The translations under genes were made by a program, and so were the position numbers. The notes below the pieces were generated by a model, which did not search any database, was not told where the DNA came from, and was given only the letters and a program-made list of their open reading frames with translations. A stretch of DNA of 20,138 bases from a virus: IMG/VR virus record IMGVR_UViG_3300009160_000217, positions 1-20,138 of that record. One strand, 5' to 3'. Positions 1-8,646 of the stretch are shown piece after piece. Position 1 is the first letter of the stretch. Each line of letters begins with the position of its first letter.

Positions 1-255
1 ATTACTAGTCCAACTAATAGTTGAAGTATATGGATATACTCCACTACTAGGGCTTATACTTACACTAACTGCATAAACAGTTTTTGTTTTGCCGCGCAAA
101 TTATCTAGGCTAATTTGACCACTGGCAGGTACTCCGTTGGTGGTAGCAGGTACATAACTACCACCAGCATAGTACTCATCTAGTCCAATAGGGTTATCTC
201 CACCAAATTCTGTTTGAACATCTGTTAAACTAATCGTATCCGTAGGAGTGGTCAT
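1..255 (-). CDS. Partial tail surface protein with a 'SLTDVQTEFGG' N-terminal domain
   Basis: The first 85 residues are visible; the C-terminus lies beyond the left edge. The start is the ATG at 253-255, which overlaps the TGA of the fibre gene as ATGA, so the two are translationally coupled. Residues 8-20 read ISLTDVQTEFGGD, followed by NPIGLDEYYAGG near residue 21 and a VPASGQISLDNLRGK stretch near residue 45. From memory of such proteins, this 'SLxDVQxEFGG…IxLxEYYxGG…IPxSGxISLxxxxGK' pattern is a common opening module of phage tail and virion surface proteins, where it precedes variable beta-rich domains. A beta-rich stretch (VYAVSVSISPSSG) begins at the cut. Its place after the fibre fits an accessory fibre, decoration or receptor-binding protein. 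The function of the missing part is unknown. Confidence 0.7.
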   Translation of the reverse strand, partial: MTTPTDTISLTDVQTEFGGDNPIGLDEYYAGGSYVPATTNGVPASGQISLDNLRGKTKTVYAVSVSISPSSGVYPYTSTISWTSN

Positions 256-3200
256 CTAGTTCTCCTATCTAACTCTTTAATAGCTTCAATAATAAGTGGA
301 ATTAATTTTTCGTACATAACAGCTTTATAGCCATCTGTTCTAGTAGCTACAATTTCCGGCAGTATGGCTTCTACTTCTTGAGCAATAACACCTACATCAT
401 GCTTTCGTATAAAATAGCCATCTTCACCGCCATTTTTCTCAATATAGTCATCTGTCCAATCAAAATATACACCACGAATTTGATCAATCATTTTAACTGG
501 ATCTTTAATGGTCTTAATATTTTGCTTTAATCTGGCATCAGAACTATAATAAGCAGTAATGTTTGCATAGCTATTAATAGCATCACTAGCCCAAATTTTA
601 CCAGCAATTCCTACACCACCACTTACTACAAGTGCCCCATTAGTAGTTCCGGTAGATGCAGTAGTACTAGTGATATATAATGGTTTATAACTAGTAGAAT
701 ATGTAGGAGCAAATTGAAATACTCCATTATTTGCAACTGTAATATTTAATTGATCAGTACTTCGATTAAATATCAATGTAGAGCTACTACTTAATGCTAG
801 TAATGGATTACCACTATTCATTGTAAGATAATAATTATCATCACCTAGTGTTAGCCGTTCTAATGCAGTCCAAATTGATCCTGAAGTTCTACCTAGAGTA
901 TTATTAGATAAGTCTGTAGTTCCATCAAAGTATACCACACCTCCAGCATTTTCAATGCCGTAACCAGTATTGCCAATTGATTTACCTCCACGAATACGTA
1001 CTTGATAGCTGTTAATATTAGAAGCAATTTTAATACCGCTTTTACCAGGGCTACTAACTGAAAATCCAGCTCCTAAAATATACGGAATATTAAAATCATA
1101 GTCTAATCCAGCTAAAATTTCAATACCGTGACTGCTTGGATAGTCAATTTCAATATGATTAAATCTGCCAATTGCAGGATATGTACTACCACCAGAAGTA
1201 TTACGAATAATTACTCCTTTAGTTGTAACCAATCCTAAATAGGCAATTTCTAAACTATGACAGTTACCATCCCAGTCAAGCCCGTATTGATCGTTTGCAC
1301 AATCAATAACTGCAAAATCAATTCTTAAAATATCAGATCTTAAACTATCAGATCCATACCATGTAATACCTTTACCGCCACAATATGCATATAACCAATC
1401 TATAACAACAGTATTGGCTTGTTGAATATATAAAACAGAACTAGTAGTATAATTACTACCAATATCAATTCCATGTAATTTTTTAATATTTACACGATTT
1501 CCATTAGCAATTCTAAGTGCGCAACCTTGTAAATTAGGAGCAATAAAAGTTAAATCAACTTCTACACCATCGGATCCACCACCAATAGTAACAGCATTAA
1601 TATTACCACTTGGTTTTAATATACCTGGGCCACCAAAACGTTGATAACTATTATTTAGTACTAAACCTGTTGTAAAATAGTAAGTTTTATTAGTAGCTAA
1701 ATATACTGGCCTACCAGTATTAATAGCTGCTTGAAGAGCTGCATAATCATTAGTTGTACCATTACCTACGGCACCATAGCTTTCTGGATATACTTCGTCT
1801 AAATTAAGACTAGCGCTAAGACTGGCAGTAGTTAAAACTCTGTTTCCATTATCGTATAAACTACCGGCATATAATGCACCACTAATACCTACTCCACCAG
1901 TAATAACTAAAGATCCTGAGGTAGTGCTTGTAGAAGCAATATCTGCAATAGATTCAATTTTACCACTTGCCCATATAGTACCATAGGCAGTAATAGCGGG
2001 AGAACTAGAACCATTACGATTTTCAACAGTTATAGTAGGTATGTTGCTGCTTCCATTAAGAAATTCAGCTGCTTTTGCTGGATAACTAGTACTAGTATTA
2101 TTAACATATAGTGTTGATTGTTGGGCTCGTGTTGCACTACCACTAGCAAGAGATAATGTATGTTTTGTTCCACCTTGAATTGATGCGGCTATTACATCTG
2201 TTGTAAAACCGTTGCTTCCAGCCAAGCACAAAATTTTAAGTGCTTGGCTATATTCAGTTAATATATTTAGAGAAGGATAAGCATTGATTAAAGACGGATA
2301 ATCTGGCCAAGTAGCTTGATCATATATATTTATAGCACTACTTAAAACTCGTTTAACTGTACCAGTTCCACTACCTGTATTACCTGTTGCTACAAAAAAG
2401 CGTCCAACACTAGGAGTGCCATATATACCGCCAACAGTTTGCCAATTAGTTGTTCCTACAGTAACTATTTGATACCAATAACCTTGAGTAAGACTGCTTG
2501 TATCTATTATAGGAAAATTAGAATTATTACGAGTAATAGATATACCCGCACTAGCTAAACCAGTGCCAAAACCAGATAAATTTGAAGAAGAATAATTACC
2601 TACATTAATACTAAAATTACTATCAGTGGAAGTAATAGTACCACCAGTAATTTTATCAGCAGCTATACTGTTTGCAGCAATTTGATCACCAGTAATAGTT
2701 GCTGCAGCAATTTGTCCAGCGGTAATTGTATTAGCGGCTATTTGACTAGCAGTAATTGTATTAGCAGCTATTTGACTAGCAGTAATTGTATTAGCTGCTA
2801 TTTGACCAGCAGTAATGGCATTAGCAGCTATTTCATTAGCAGTAATTGTATTGGCAGCTATTTTAGCTGCTGTAATTGCTCCTGCCGCAAGTTTAGCTGT
2901 ACTAATAGCACTATCTGTAATTTGCGTACTAGTAATTTGACCAGTTAATTTTGCAGCAGCAATATCGGCTAATTGACTATCTGACAATTGACCAGTAACA
3001 TCTGCAGCAAGTACGCTAGCTACATAACTAGTGCCATTCCAACGGTATAATTTGCCGTCTGTGCTATTAAAAATACTACTCGTTGACTTTGTATTTGGTA
3101 CACTGGTAACTATAGTAACTGGTTCTAATCCAGTAGCAAATTTATCAATACTAATTGCACCATTAACAATATTACTAGCACCTACAATATTACCATTTAA

Positions 3201-3929
3201 ACTTAGCACATTACCATTGTAAGTAATATTTGTTGTGCTATTACCAAAGGCAAAGTTACCAGTACTATAAAGTACACCACCAGCTGTACCACTAGTTATA
3301 CCAGTACCACTAATAACAGCTGTACCTGCTTTAAAAGTACCGGTAACTGTTAAGTTACCGGTATTAGCAGTAATTGCCTCTAAAGTGTCTACTTTAAAAT
3401 AGCTTAAATATGGAGTACTCCAAGTAGTAGCTGTATCACCAGCAGAACTTTTTCCGTCGCTTTGAAACTGTGCTTGTGTTCCAGTTAATGTAACTGGTGT
3501 GGTTGACCAACCCGGAGGAGTTGCACCATTTTGAGTAGTAGCAGGTGTAGTTGGTGTAGCAGCATTATTTGCAGTAGCTATATAAATTCTATATGTAGCT
3601 GCTCCAGTTGGACCAGTTGCAGAAGTTAATGTAGTTTGACTATACTGTTTTGAGTAAGTATATACTGTTGGATCAATAACAGATATAAAAGCATATCTAA
3701 CATAGTATGTAGTATTGTCAAGTAAACTTGTTAAAGTAATAGATGAACTAAAAGGACCACTAAATGCTAGGGTAGAATCACTAGGAGTGAACCCTTGCGT
3801 AGTAGATAGCCAGACTCTAATAGTACTAAGATCATTTCTGGGCTTAGTATTATTCCAATCAGTAGGTGTTTTTAATGTTAATATTAAGGACTTAGTTCCA
3901 GCACTTAAATCAGCTAAAGTATTTGACAT
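252..3929 (-). CDS. Tail fibre/tailspike with beta-helix depolymerase-like domain and C-terminal S74 autoprotease
   Basis: A 1225-residue protein counted from the ATG at 3927-3929, preceded by AGAGG nine bases upstream and starting one base after the stop of the J-like gene. A TTG start at 3959 would overlap that gene by 29 bases and is less likely. Order of parts: an Fn3-like domain (about 10-100); a glycine/threonine/serine-rich linker; eight decapeptide repeats (348-427); a 'VGTT…FVATG…GTGTV' domain (about 480-525); a GGVGI motif (about 675); a right-handed beta-helix of pectate-lyase type starting at 713 with SYGAVGNGTTNDYAALQAAI and running to about 1020; a second GGVGI motif (about 1100); and a Peptidase_S74 domain from Ser1130 (SDARLKQNI). 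S74 domains trimerise fibres and cut themselves off using a Ser-Lys dyad; Ser1130 and Lys1135 have the family's S+5 spacing. The likely role is host surface binding and perhaps polysaccharide degradation; the substrate is unknown. Confidence 0.9.
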   Translation of the reverse strand: MSNTLADLSAGTKSLILTLKTPTDWNNTKPRNDLSTIRVWLSTTQGFTPSDSTLAFSGPFSSSITLTSLLDNTTYYVRYAFISVIDPTVYTYSKQYSQTTLTSATGPTGAATYRIYIATANNAATPTTPATTQNGATPPGWSTTPVTLTGTQAQFQSDGKSSAGDTATTWSTPYLSYFKVDTLEAITANTGNLTVTGTFKAGTAVISGTGITSGTAGGVLYSTGNFAFGNSTTNITYNGNVLSLNGNIVGASNIVNGAISIDKFATGLEPVTIVTSVPNTKSTSSIFNSTDGKLYRWNGTSYVASVLAADVTGQLSDSQLADIAAAKLTGQITSTQITDSAISTAKLAAGAITAAKIAANTITANEIAANAITAGQIAANTITASQIAANTITASQIAANTITAGQIAAATITGDQIAANSIAADKITGGTITSTDSNFSINVGNYSSSNLSGFGTGLASAGISITRNNSNFPIIDTSSLTQGYWYQIVTVGTTNWQTVGGIYGTPSVGRFFVATGNTGSGTGTVKRVLSSAINIYDQATWPDYPSLINAYPSLNILTEYSQALKILCLAGSNGFTTDVIAASIQGGTKHTLSLASGSATRAQQSTLYVNNTSTSYPAKAAEFLNGSSNIPTITVENRNGSSSPAITAYGTIWASGKIESIADIASTSTTSGSLVITGGVGISGALYAGSLYDNGNRVLTTASLSASLNLDEVYPESYGAVGNGTTNDYAALQAAINTGRPVYLATNKTYYFTTGLVLNNSYQRFGGPGILKPSGNINAVTIGGGSDGVEVDLTFIAPNLQGCALRIANGNRVNIKKLHGIDIGSNYTTSSVLYIQQANTVVIDWLYAYCGGKGITWYGSDSLRSDILRIDFAVIDCANDQYGLDWDGNCHSLEIAYLGLVTTKGVIIRNTSGGSTYPAIGRFNHIEIDYPSSHGIEILAGLDYDFNIPYILGAGFSVSSPGKSGIKIASNINSYQVRIRGGKSIGNTGYGIENAGGVVYFDGTTDLSNNTLGRTSGSIWTALERLTLGDDNYYLTMNSGNPLLALSSSSTLIFNRSTDQLNITVANNGVFQFAPTYSTSYKPLYITSTTASTGTTNGALVVSGGVGIAGKIWASDAINSYANITAYYSSDARLKQNIKTIKDPVKMIDQIRGVYFDWTDDYIEKNGGEDGYFIRKHDVGVIAQEVEAILPEIVATRTDGYKAVMYEKLIPLIIEAIKELDRRTR
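2355..2487 (-). other. 'VGTT' domain in the tail fibre
   Basis: It encodes YWYQIVTVGTTNWQTVGG, then RFFVATGNTGSGTGTVKR. It matches the J-like copy residue by residue at the key positions (TVGTT, FVATG, GTGTV), although the DNA has diverged. Confidence 0.7.
2649..2888 (-). repeat. Eight tandem 30-bp repeats encoding decapeptides in the fibre
   Basis: Exactly 240 bases form eight in-frame 30-base units. The encoded consensus is AANTITAxQI, and two neighbouring units (AANTITASQI) are identical at the protein level. The outer units are more diverged (AAGAITAAKI at the start, AANSIAADKI at the end). The regular alternation of small and beta-branched residues, with an Ile every ten residues, suggests a fibrous trimeric shaft, which is inference. 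The near-identical central units could gain or lose copies by slippage. Confidence 0.9.
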
Positions 3930-3930
3930 A

Positions 3931-6900
3931 TTAAGTATCCTCTGGATCTTCTTCCACAATTGTTTTTAGGGTAAAACTAGTAAGAGTACTAGTACTACTA
4001 TAGTTATTATTAGTATCTAAAACTCTACAAGCTATTCTATACTGTACGCCAGCTTCAGAAATTCTTGGTTGATCAAAAGTGCGTAAATCTATTCTGCTTG
4101 CGCTACGACTTTGTACAAATTTAATAGTACTTAAAGTAGTTCCTAGATCCCAGAAGTCTTGGGTAGTGCTTCCAGAACTTTTATAGGCTCTGTACTCAAA
4201 AGTATTAAATGTATCATCTTTTGCCACAGCGCTATCACTAGGAGTAATTACTAGCCAATATCCATCTAAATCAACTGTTATATTAGGCGGAACTAAGCTA
4301 TTAGTGCGCTTACCTATAACTGTTGCAGTAAATGGTGGGCTAGACCAAGGTCCGCGAACGGTTCCAGAATTATTTAAATATCTAGCTCTAAATTTATATC
4401 CTTTACTAGCTACTAATCCGCGAATTTCAATACCGCCACTAGCACCTTTATCTACTGTAACACTTAATCCCATAGTATCAGTATTCATATCTTCTTGATC
4501 ACTAACATACTGTATTTCTACTTTTTGAGCTATTTGTGTTAAATTATTGGGATGTGCAACGGCTAGTTTTAAAATATTAGTATATACGCCTGGCGAAGTC
4601 AATTCAGCAAGAGCACTATCACTAGTTGCATCTTGAATTGTAGGTGACTGTGTAATTGAATTTATAATTACATCATTATTGCTGCCAGTAATTCCTGGAT
4701 CATATACTAAATTTGTAAATCCTTCAGTATATATTTGAGGTGAATAGTCTGTTAAAGTTAATACTGCACTAGTATTACTAGTAGGTTCAATTGATAGAAC
4801 AATTAATTGTTGTGAATCTTTTGCAGCACCGCCAACTACTTCTCCAATCATAAATAAATTATCTACAAGTAAGCCTGCATTACTTAAATTTTCATTAATT
4901 GTTATAGTATTAGTATAACCAGTAGTATAACTTCCAGCTTTTAAGTTTTTAATTCCTAAACTATAAAATGTTGCACTGCCAATCCTAAATCTAATACAGT
5001 AGTTTTTAGCGGTATCTAAATAAATGTCTTCACTTAGTGTAATAATCGTATTTGTACCATAAGTAATACTAGTAATCCTGCCGCTTGCAGTACCCCACTG
5101 AGGAATATCATGTGATACACGCACTAAATCACCACGCGTACATACTAGGTATTCAAAGTCGACATTAAGTTTGTAAGTTTCTGGTCTAAGCTTTAACTGA
5201 GCAAAATGCCATTTAGCTAAGTAAATAGCATGAGTTTTATTAGTTACGCCAGGTAGTGAAAGTTGTTCGTAAATTTTAGCAGTATCACTAGTTACACCTT
5301 CTCTATAAACAAAAAATTCATCTGGTTGAAATGCTTTGTCTTCGTTATTAATAGTTACTCTAAATGCATCAGGAATTTTTGGCAAGGCTTTAGTAGACTC
5401 AAATCCCCAACTATTATGTGGTGTAAAATGTTGTGTAACATAGTCGCGAGGTTTATCAATAACCACAGACCATTTACCGTTTACCATAGTAGGACTAGCT
5501 AAACCTGCTGCACATATTTCACGCAGTGTGTCCATAACACTTTGTGTATTAGTTAATACATTATTATAGGTAAAATCTTTACCTTTGCAAAAATTGTGCC
5601 ATACTACTAGTTGGTCTAAATCAATATCTGATGTACTTACAGCATACATATTAGCAGGATGTGTTAATACATATCTAAACAAACTAGCAGGATTATTAAT
5701 AGGTAAATTATCTACCCAAGTTTTTGTAGCCCCTCCATTGGTATAAACCACATCATAACCACGAGTTTGTACTAAAGCATTAATTCCGTCAACTGTACCG
5801 TTTACTTTGCCAGTACTTTGCAATCTAATAGCAGTTTTTGCTAAATAACAACCTGGTGGATTAGTCATTGGTTTATTATTACTAAAACCGGTTACACTAT
5901 ATAGTATACACTTATCATAAATATAAAATCCACCAGTAGTAGGGTCTTCTAAACCTCCCCAACTTCTGTTATTTCTACGTACTCTTACGCTGTAGTTAGC
6001 AGGCGATAAATTTGAAATATTATAGGTATCATTAAAAGCATCTTTATATTTAAAATATCTACCAGAAACACCAAAATTTAATATTGTATTAGCTGTAGCA
6101 TTAGCATTGCTTTGACCGTCTTTAGTAAGTGTAAATTTTACAGCTACTGCAGCTGGAGTATCAATAATGCTGTTTTCAGCAACTATTTTTATTGCTCTAC
6201 TTCCTGCTTCAATAAACACATTATTAGTAAAAACATTTGTATAGCTATCATCACTATCTAATGTCATTACTAAACTACCATCAATATAAAGTTTAGCTGT
6301 ATTATCAGCACTAAAATATACTTTATATACCCCACTTTCTGCCACTGTCCAGTTTTGAATTAGTTCGCAAGTATTCATATATACAGTACCAGTACCAGTA
6401 CCGGGTCCTGTAGCTACAAATCTAGTACCTGGATAATTTTGACCACTAGTAAGTCCGCTTATTGCTGTAAAATCCGTAGTTCCTACTGTGGCAATTGTGT
6501 ACTTTTTTCCAGCAATAATATTAGGTGCAGTATATGTAGTTGTTGTGCTACTTTGCTGAATCCAGCGACCATACTCATTTAAAAAATCACACCAACTAGT
6601 TTGTTGGGCAGGATCTGTAATTGTATATACAGAGCTTGTAAATTCTTTAGTACTAAACTTTTCTACTTCTACAGAGCTAGTATATACAGCACTACTATTA
6701 GTAATGGTGCCTGCACTAATACTAACAAGTATATTACCATTTGATTGTTGTTGATAACTAAAATCTAGTCCAGATACGGTACCGCTTTCACTACGTTTAT
6801 CTACTCTGGTTTCATATCCGCCACTTCTAGACTCTACAGAACTACGTAAGCAAACTTGATATAATTGAATTTGATTGCTAGGAATTTGTGGCAATTTTGT

Positions 6901-8646
6901 ATATTTAGAGCCGTAAGCTTCAGTCATCTCAGATATTTGATTAAGCTGTGTATTTGTATATCTAGAAATAATTAAGTCACTAGGTTCTTCATCTATAACG
7001 TAAGTAGGGCTGCCTGCATATATATTAATTCCGCCACCAGCTTGTAGTGTAATAATATGCCACTGATAAGTTGTCACCAAATTTGGAATCCAGCCCCCTA
7101 CTACAGCGTCACTACTAGATTGATTATATCCTTGATCATCGGCTTCAGGAACTTGAATTACGCGTTGCCAACCTGCACTAGCATTAGTCTGTGCTGCAAC
7201 ATCAACAGTATTAAAAGGCGCTACATTTGTCCAATTTCCACCAGCAGTTTTATATTGTACTTCTATTTGTGCAGTAGCACCTTTAATATCACCATTACTA
7301 GGTTTTACACTACGTAATCCCTGTGGAAAATTAAATGCCAACTCAATACGAGTACATTGATCAGTTAACGTAACCTCTCTCCAAGGACCATATTGAGATA
7401 CAACACCATTTTCAAGTGGATTGTCTTGAGGAGTATTTACTAAATCTGCATTAACAATTTGCTGAGTTATATCTTGTCCGTATAGCTGATCAAAGCTAGT
7501 AGTTACTTCATCTGCATATCCATATAGTATAACTGGCGTGGCTTGATCACTTTTACCCTGTAAATCAACAGTATAAAATCGTTCCATAGGAGTTAACCCT
7601 ACTTGTATATCACTAATACTAAGTGGGCCAAATCCCCATACTAATGCCATATTAATTACACTAGTATCTGATAAACTTTCTATATAAGGTGTAGCACCAT
7701 GTACAGCAGTCATACGTACTCTACCAAGTACAACGGGTATAGCGCCAAAACGATTTATTTGATTACTGCTACCATTAAATAAATTAAGACTTTGACCTTG
7801 AGCAACATCTTTAGGTTTGGTTATAGGTGCAATAGCATTGATTAATGCCATTCCAGCCATATTAATACCAATCTGTACAACTGCAGTCCAACCTGCAACA
7901 GCTGCTGCAGTTGGAGGGCCGCCTGCAACTGAAGCTGCAATTGATCCACCATATGGCCCTGCAAATTGATATGCTATGTACATTACTGCAAGAGTTAATA
8001 TTAACCTTCCAGTATTGCCTGCAGCTACAACTCTATAAGCAACAATTTGTCCTGGCAATAACTTAGTAGTTTGCCAATTTTGTTGTGGTACTGGAACACC
8101 ATCTACTAAAATTGCAATTCTGTCCAATAATCTATTACTTACATTATACTTTTCTTGAATATGCTGTGTAAGTTGATATATGGTAGTATTTGCTGGAGCC
8201 CAGTCAGTAATTACATTTTGCAGCTGCAGTGGATGTGGTGCACCAGTTAATTGAATTGCCCCAGGATTATACTCATAGATGCCTTCTAATCTACGATTCC
8301 AAGCAACGCTATCTAGTGACTCAATAACGCTGTCTTGACCAGCTCTGGCGTGTAAAAACTTTTTATTGCCAACGTAAATGCCTACATGAGTAGGTTCGCC
8401 TAAAATATTAAATACGCAAATATTACCAGCTTTAGGCTCGGTAGTCAAAATCCAAGATTCTTTAGTGCTAGTAACTAACCCTTTAACTGCTAAGTCTTGA
8501 CTGCCCACATACTGATCATCTAGTGTGGGTAGTTCAATATCAAAATGTTCGCGATATACTAGACAAGCTAATCCCCAGCAATCAATTCCAGCTGTAGTTC
8601 TGCCATTGTCTTTGTAGGGTAGTCCAATATATTTATTATACCACAT
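3931..8646 (-). CDS. Tail tip fusion: NlpC/P60 peptidase + I-like domain + J-like host-specificity hub
   Basis: This 1571-residue protein joins jobs that lambda splits among gpK, gpI and gpJ. Residues 1-125 are an NlpC/P60 cysteine peptidase: Cys23 in IDCWGLA, His87 in THVGIYVG and His99 as probable third residue. These enzymes cut peptide bonds in peptidoglycan at DNA entry. Residues 137-210 look like the ubiquitin-like part of gpI (ILVDGVPVPQQNW…LLPGQIVAYRVV), followed by a hydrophobic Gly/Ala-rich stretch (213-285). The J-like hub begins near 290. It carries a VGTT domain (about 711-755), a PA14-like beta-sandwich (about 756-830), a conserved core at about 1060-1230 (LREICAAGLASPTMVNGKW) and two Fn3-like domains near the C-terminus. 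The start overlaps the preceding stop as TAATG. The product should sit at the tail tip and contact the host. The domain calls are by motif; the fusion is read directly from one open frame. Confidence 0.9.
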   Translation of the reverse strand: MWYNKYIGLPYKDNGRTTAGIDCWGLACLVYREHFDIELPTLDDQYVGSQDLAVKGLVTSTKESWILTTEPKAGNICVFNILGEPTHVGIYVGNKKFLHARAGQDSVIESLDSVAWNRRLEGIYEYNPGAIQLTGAPHPLQLQNVITDWAPANTTIYQLTQHIQEKYNVSNRLLDRIAILVDGVPVPQQNWQTTKLLPGQIVAYRVVAAGNTGRLILTLAVMYIAYQFAGPYGGSIAASVAGGPPTAAAVAGWTAVVQIGINMAGMALINAIAPITKPKDVAQGQSLNLFNGSSNQINRFGAIPVVLGRVRMTAVHGATPYIESLSDTSVINMALVWGFGPLSISDIQVGLTPMERFYTVDLQGKSDQATPVILYGYADEVTTSFDQLYGQDITQQIVNADLVNTPQDNPLENGVVSQYGPWREVTLTDQCTRIELAFNFPQGLRSVKPSNGDIKGATAQIEVQYKTAGGNWTNVAPFNTVDVAAQTNASAGWQRVIQVPEADDQGYNQSSSDAVVGGWIPNLVTTYQWHIITLQAGGGINIYAGSPTYVIDEEPSDLIISRYTNTQLNQISEMTEAYGSKYTKLPQIPSNQIQLYQVCLRSSVESRSGGYETRVDKRSESGTVSGLDFSYQQQSNGNILVSISAGTITNSSAVYTSSVEVEKFSTKEFTSSVYTITDPAQQTSWCDFLNEYGRWIQQSSTTTTYTAPNIIAGKKYTIATVGTTDFTAISGLTSGQNYPGTRFVATGPGTGTGTVYMNTCELIQNWTVAESGVYKVYFSADNTAKLYIDGSLVMTLDSDDSYTNVFTNNVFIEAGSRAIKIVAENSIIDTPAAVAVKFTLTKDGQSNANATANTILNFGVSGRYFKYKDAFNDTYNISNLSPANYSVRVRRNNRSWGGLEDPTTGGFYIYDKCILYSVTGFSNNKPMTNPPGCYLAKTAIRLQSTGKVNGTVDGINALVQTRGYDVVYTNGGATKTWVDNLPINNPASLFRYVLTHPANMYAVSTSDIDLDQLVVWHNFCKGKDFTYNNVLTNTQSVMDTLREICAAGLASPTMVNGKWSVVIDKPRDYVTQHFTPHNSWGFESTKALPKIPDAFRVTINNEDKAFQPDEFFVYREGVTSDTAKIYEQLSLPGVTNKTHAIYLAKWHFAQLKLRPETYKLNVDFEYLVCTRGDLVRVSHDIPQWGTASGRITSITYGTNTIITLSEDIYLDTAKNYCIRFRIGSATFYSLGIKNLKAGSYTTGYTNTITINENLSNAGLLVDNLFMIGEVVGGAAKDSQQLIVLSIEPTSNTSAVLTLTDYSPQIYTEGFTNLVYDPGITGSNNDVIINSITQSPTIQDATSDSALAELTSPGVYTNILKLAVAHPNNLTQIAQKVEIQYVSDQEDMNTDTMGLSVTVDKGASGGIEIRGLVASKGYKFRARYLNNSGTVRGPWSSPPFTATVIGKRTNSLVPPNITVDLDGYWLVITPSDSAVAKDDTFNTFEYRAYKSSGSTTQDFWDLGTTLSTIKFVQSRSASRIDLRTFDQPRISEAGVQYRIACRVLDTNNNYSSTSTLTSFTLKTIVEEDPEDT
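6382..6512 (-). other. 'VGTT' domain in the J-like protein
   Basis: It encodes KKYTIATVGTTDFTAISG, then RFVATGPGTGTGTV. The pattern Y-x-I-x-TVGTT, a G-rich turn, FVATG and GTGTV is the same as in the fibre copy at 2355-2487. It appears just before the PA14-like region. Confidence 0.7.

Noticed and set aside
2649-2888. CRISPR-like regular repeats
   Set aside because: The 30-base units are directly adjacent without spacers and encode in-frame decapeptides in a long gene.
2682-2948. Plus-strand Ser/Cys/Asn-rich open frame
   Set aside because: It is the antisense of the 30-base repeat array in the fibre; its periodic sequence is a by-product, with no ribosome site.
3693-3721. TTGACA inside the fibre gene as a promoter
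   Set aside because: The hexamer at 3716-3721 has no acceptable -10 at 16-18 bases and lies within coding sequence.
3930-3959. TTG start for the fibre gene adding ten residues
   Set aside because: It overlaps the J-like gene by 29 bases; the ATG at 3929 has an AGAGG site and sits one base after the previous stop.
7057-7317. Plus-strand 86-residue open frame and similar ones across the J, tape measure and tube genes
   Set aside because: They lie antisense to strongly supported coding sequence, have no ribosome sites and no recognisable domain.
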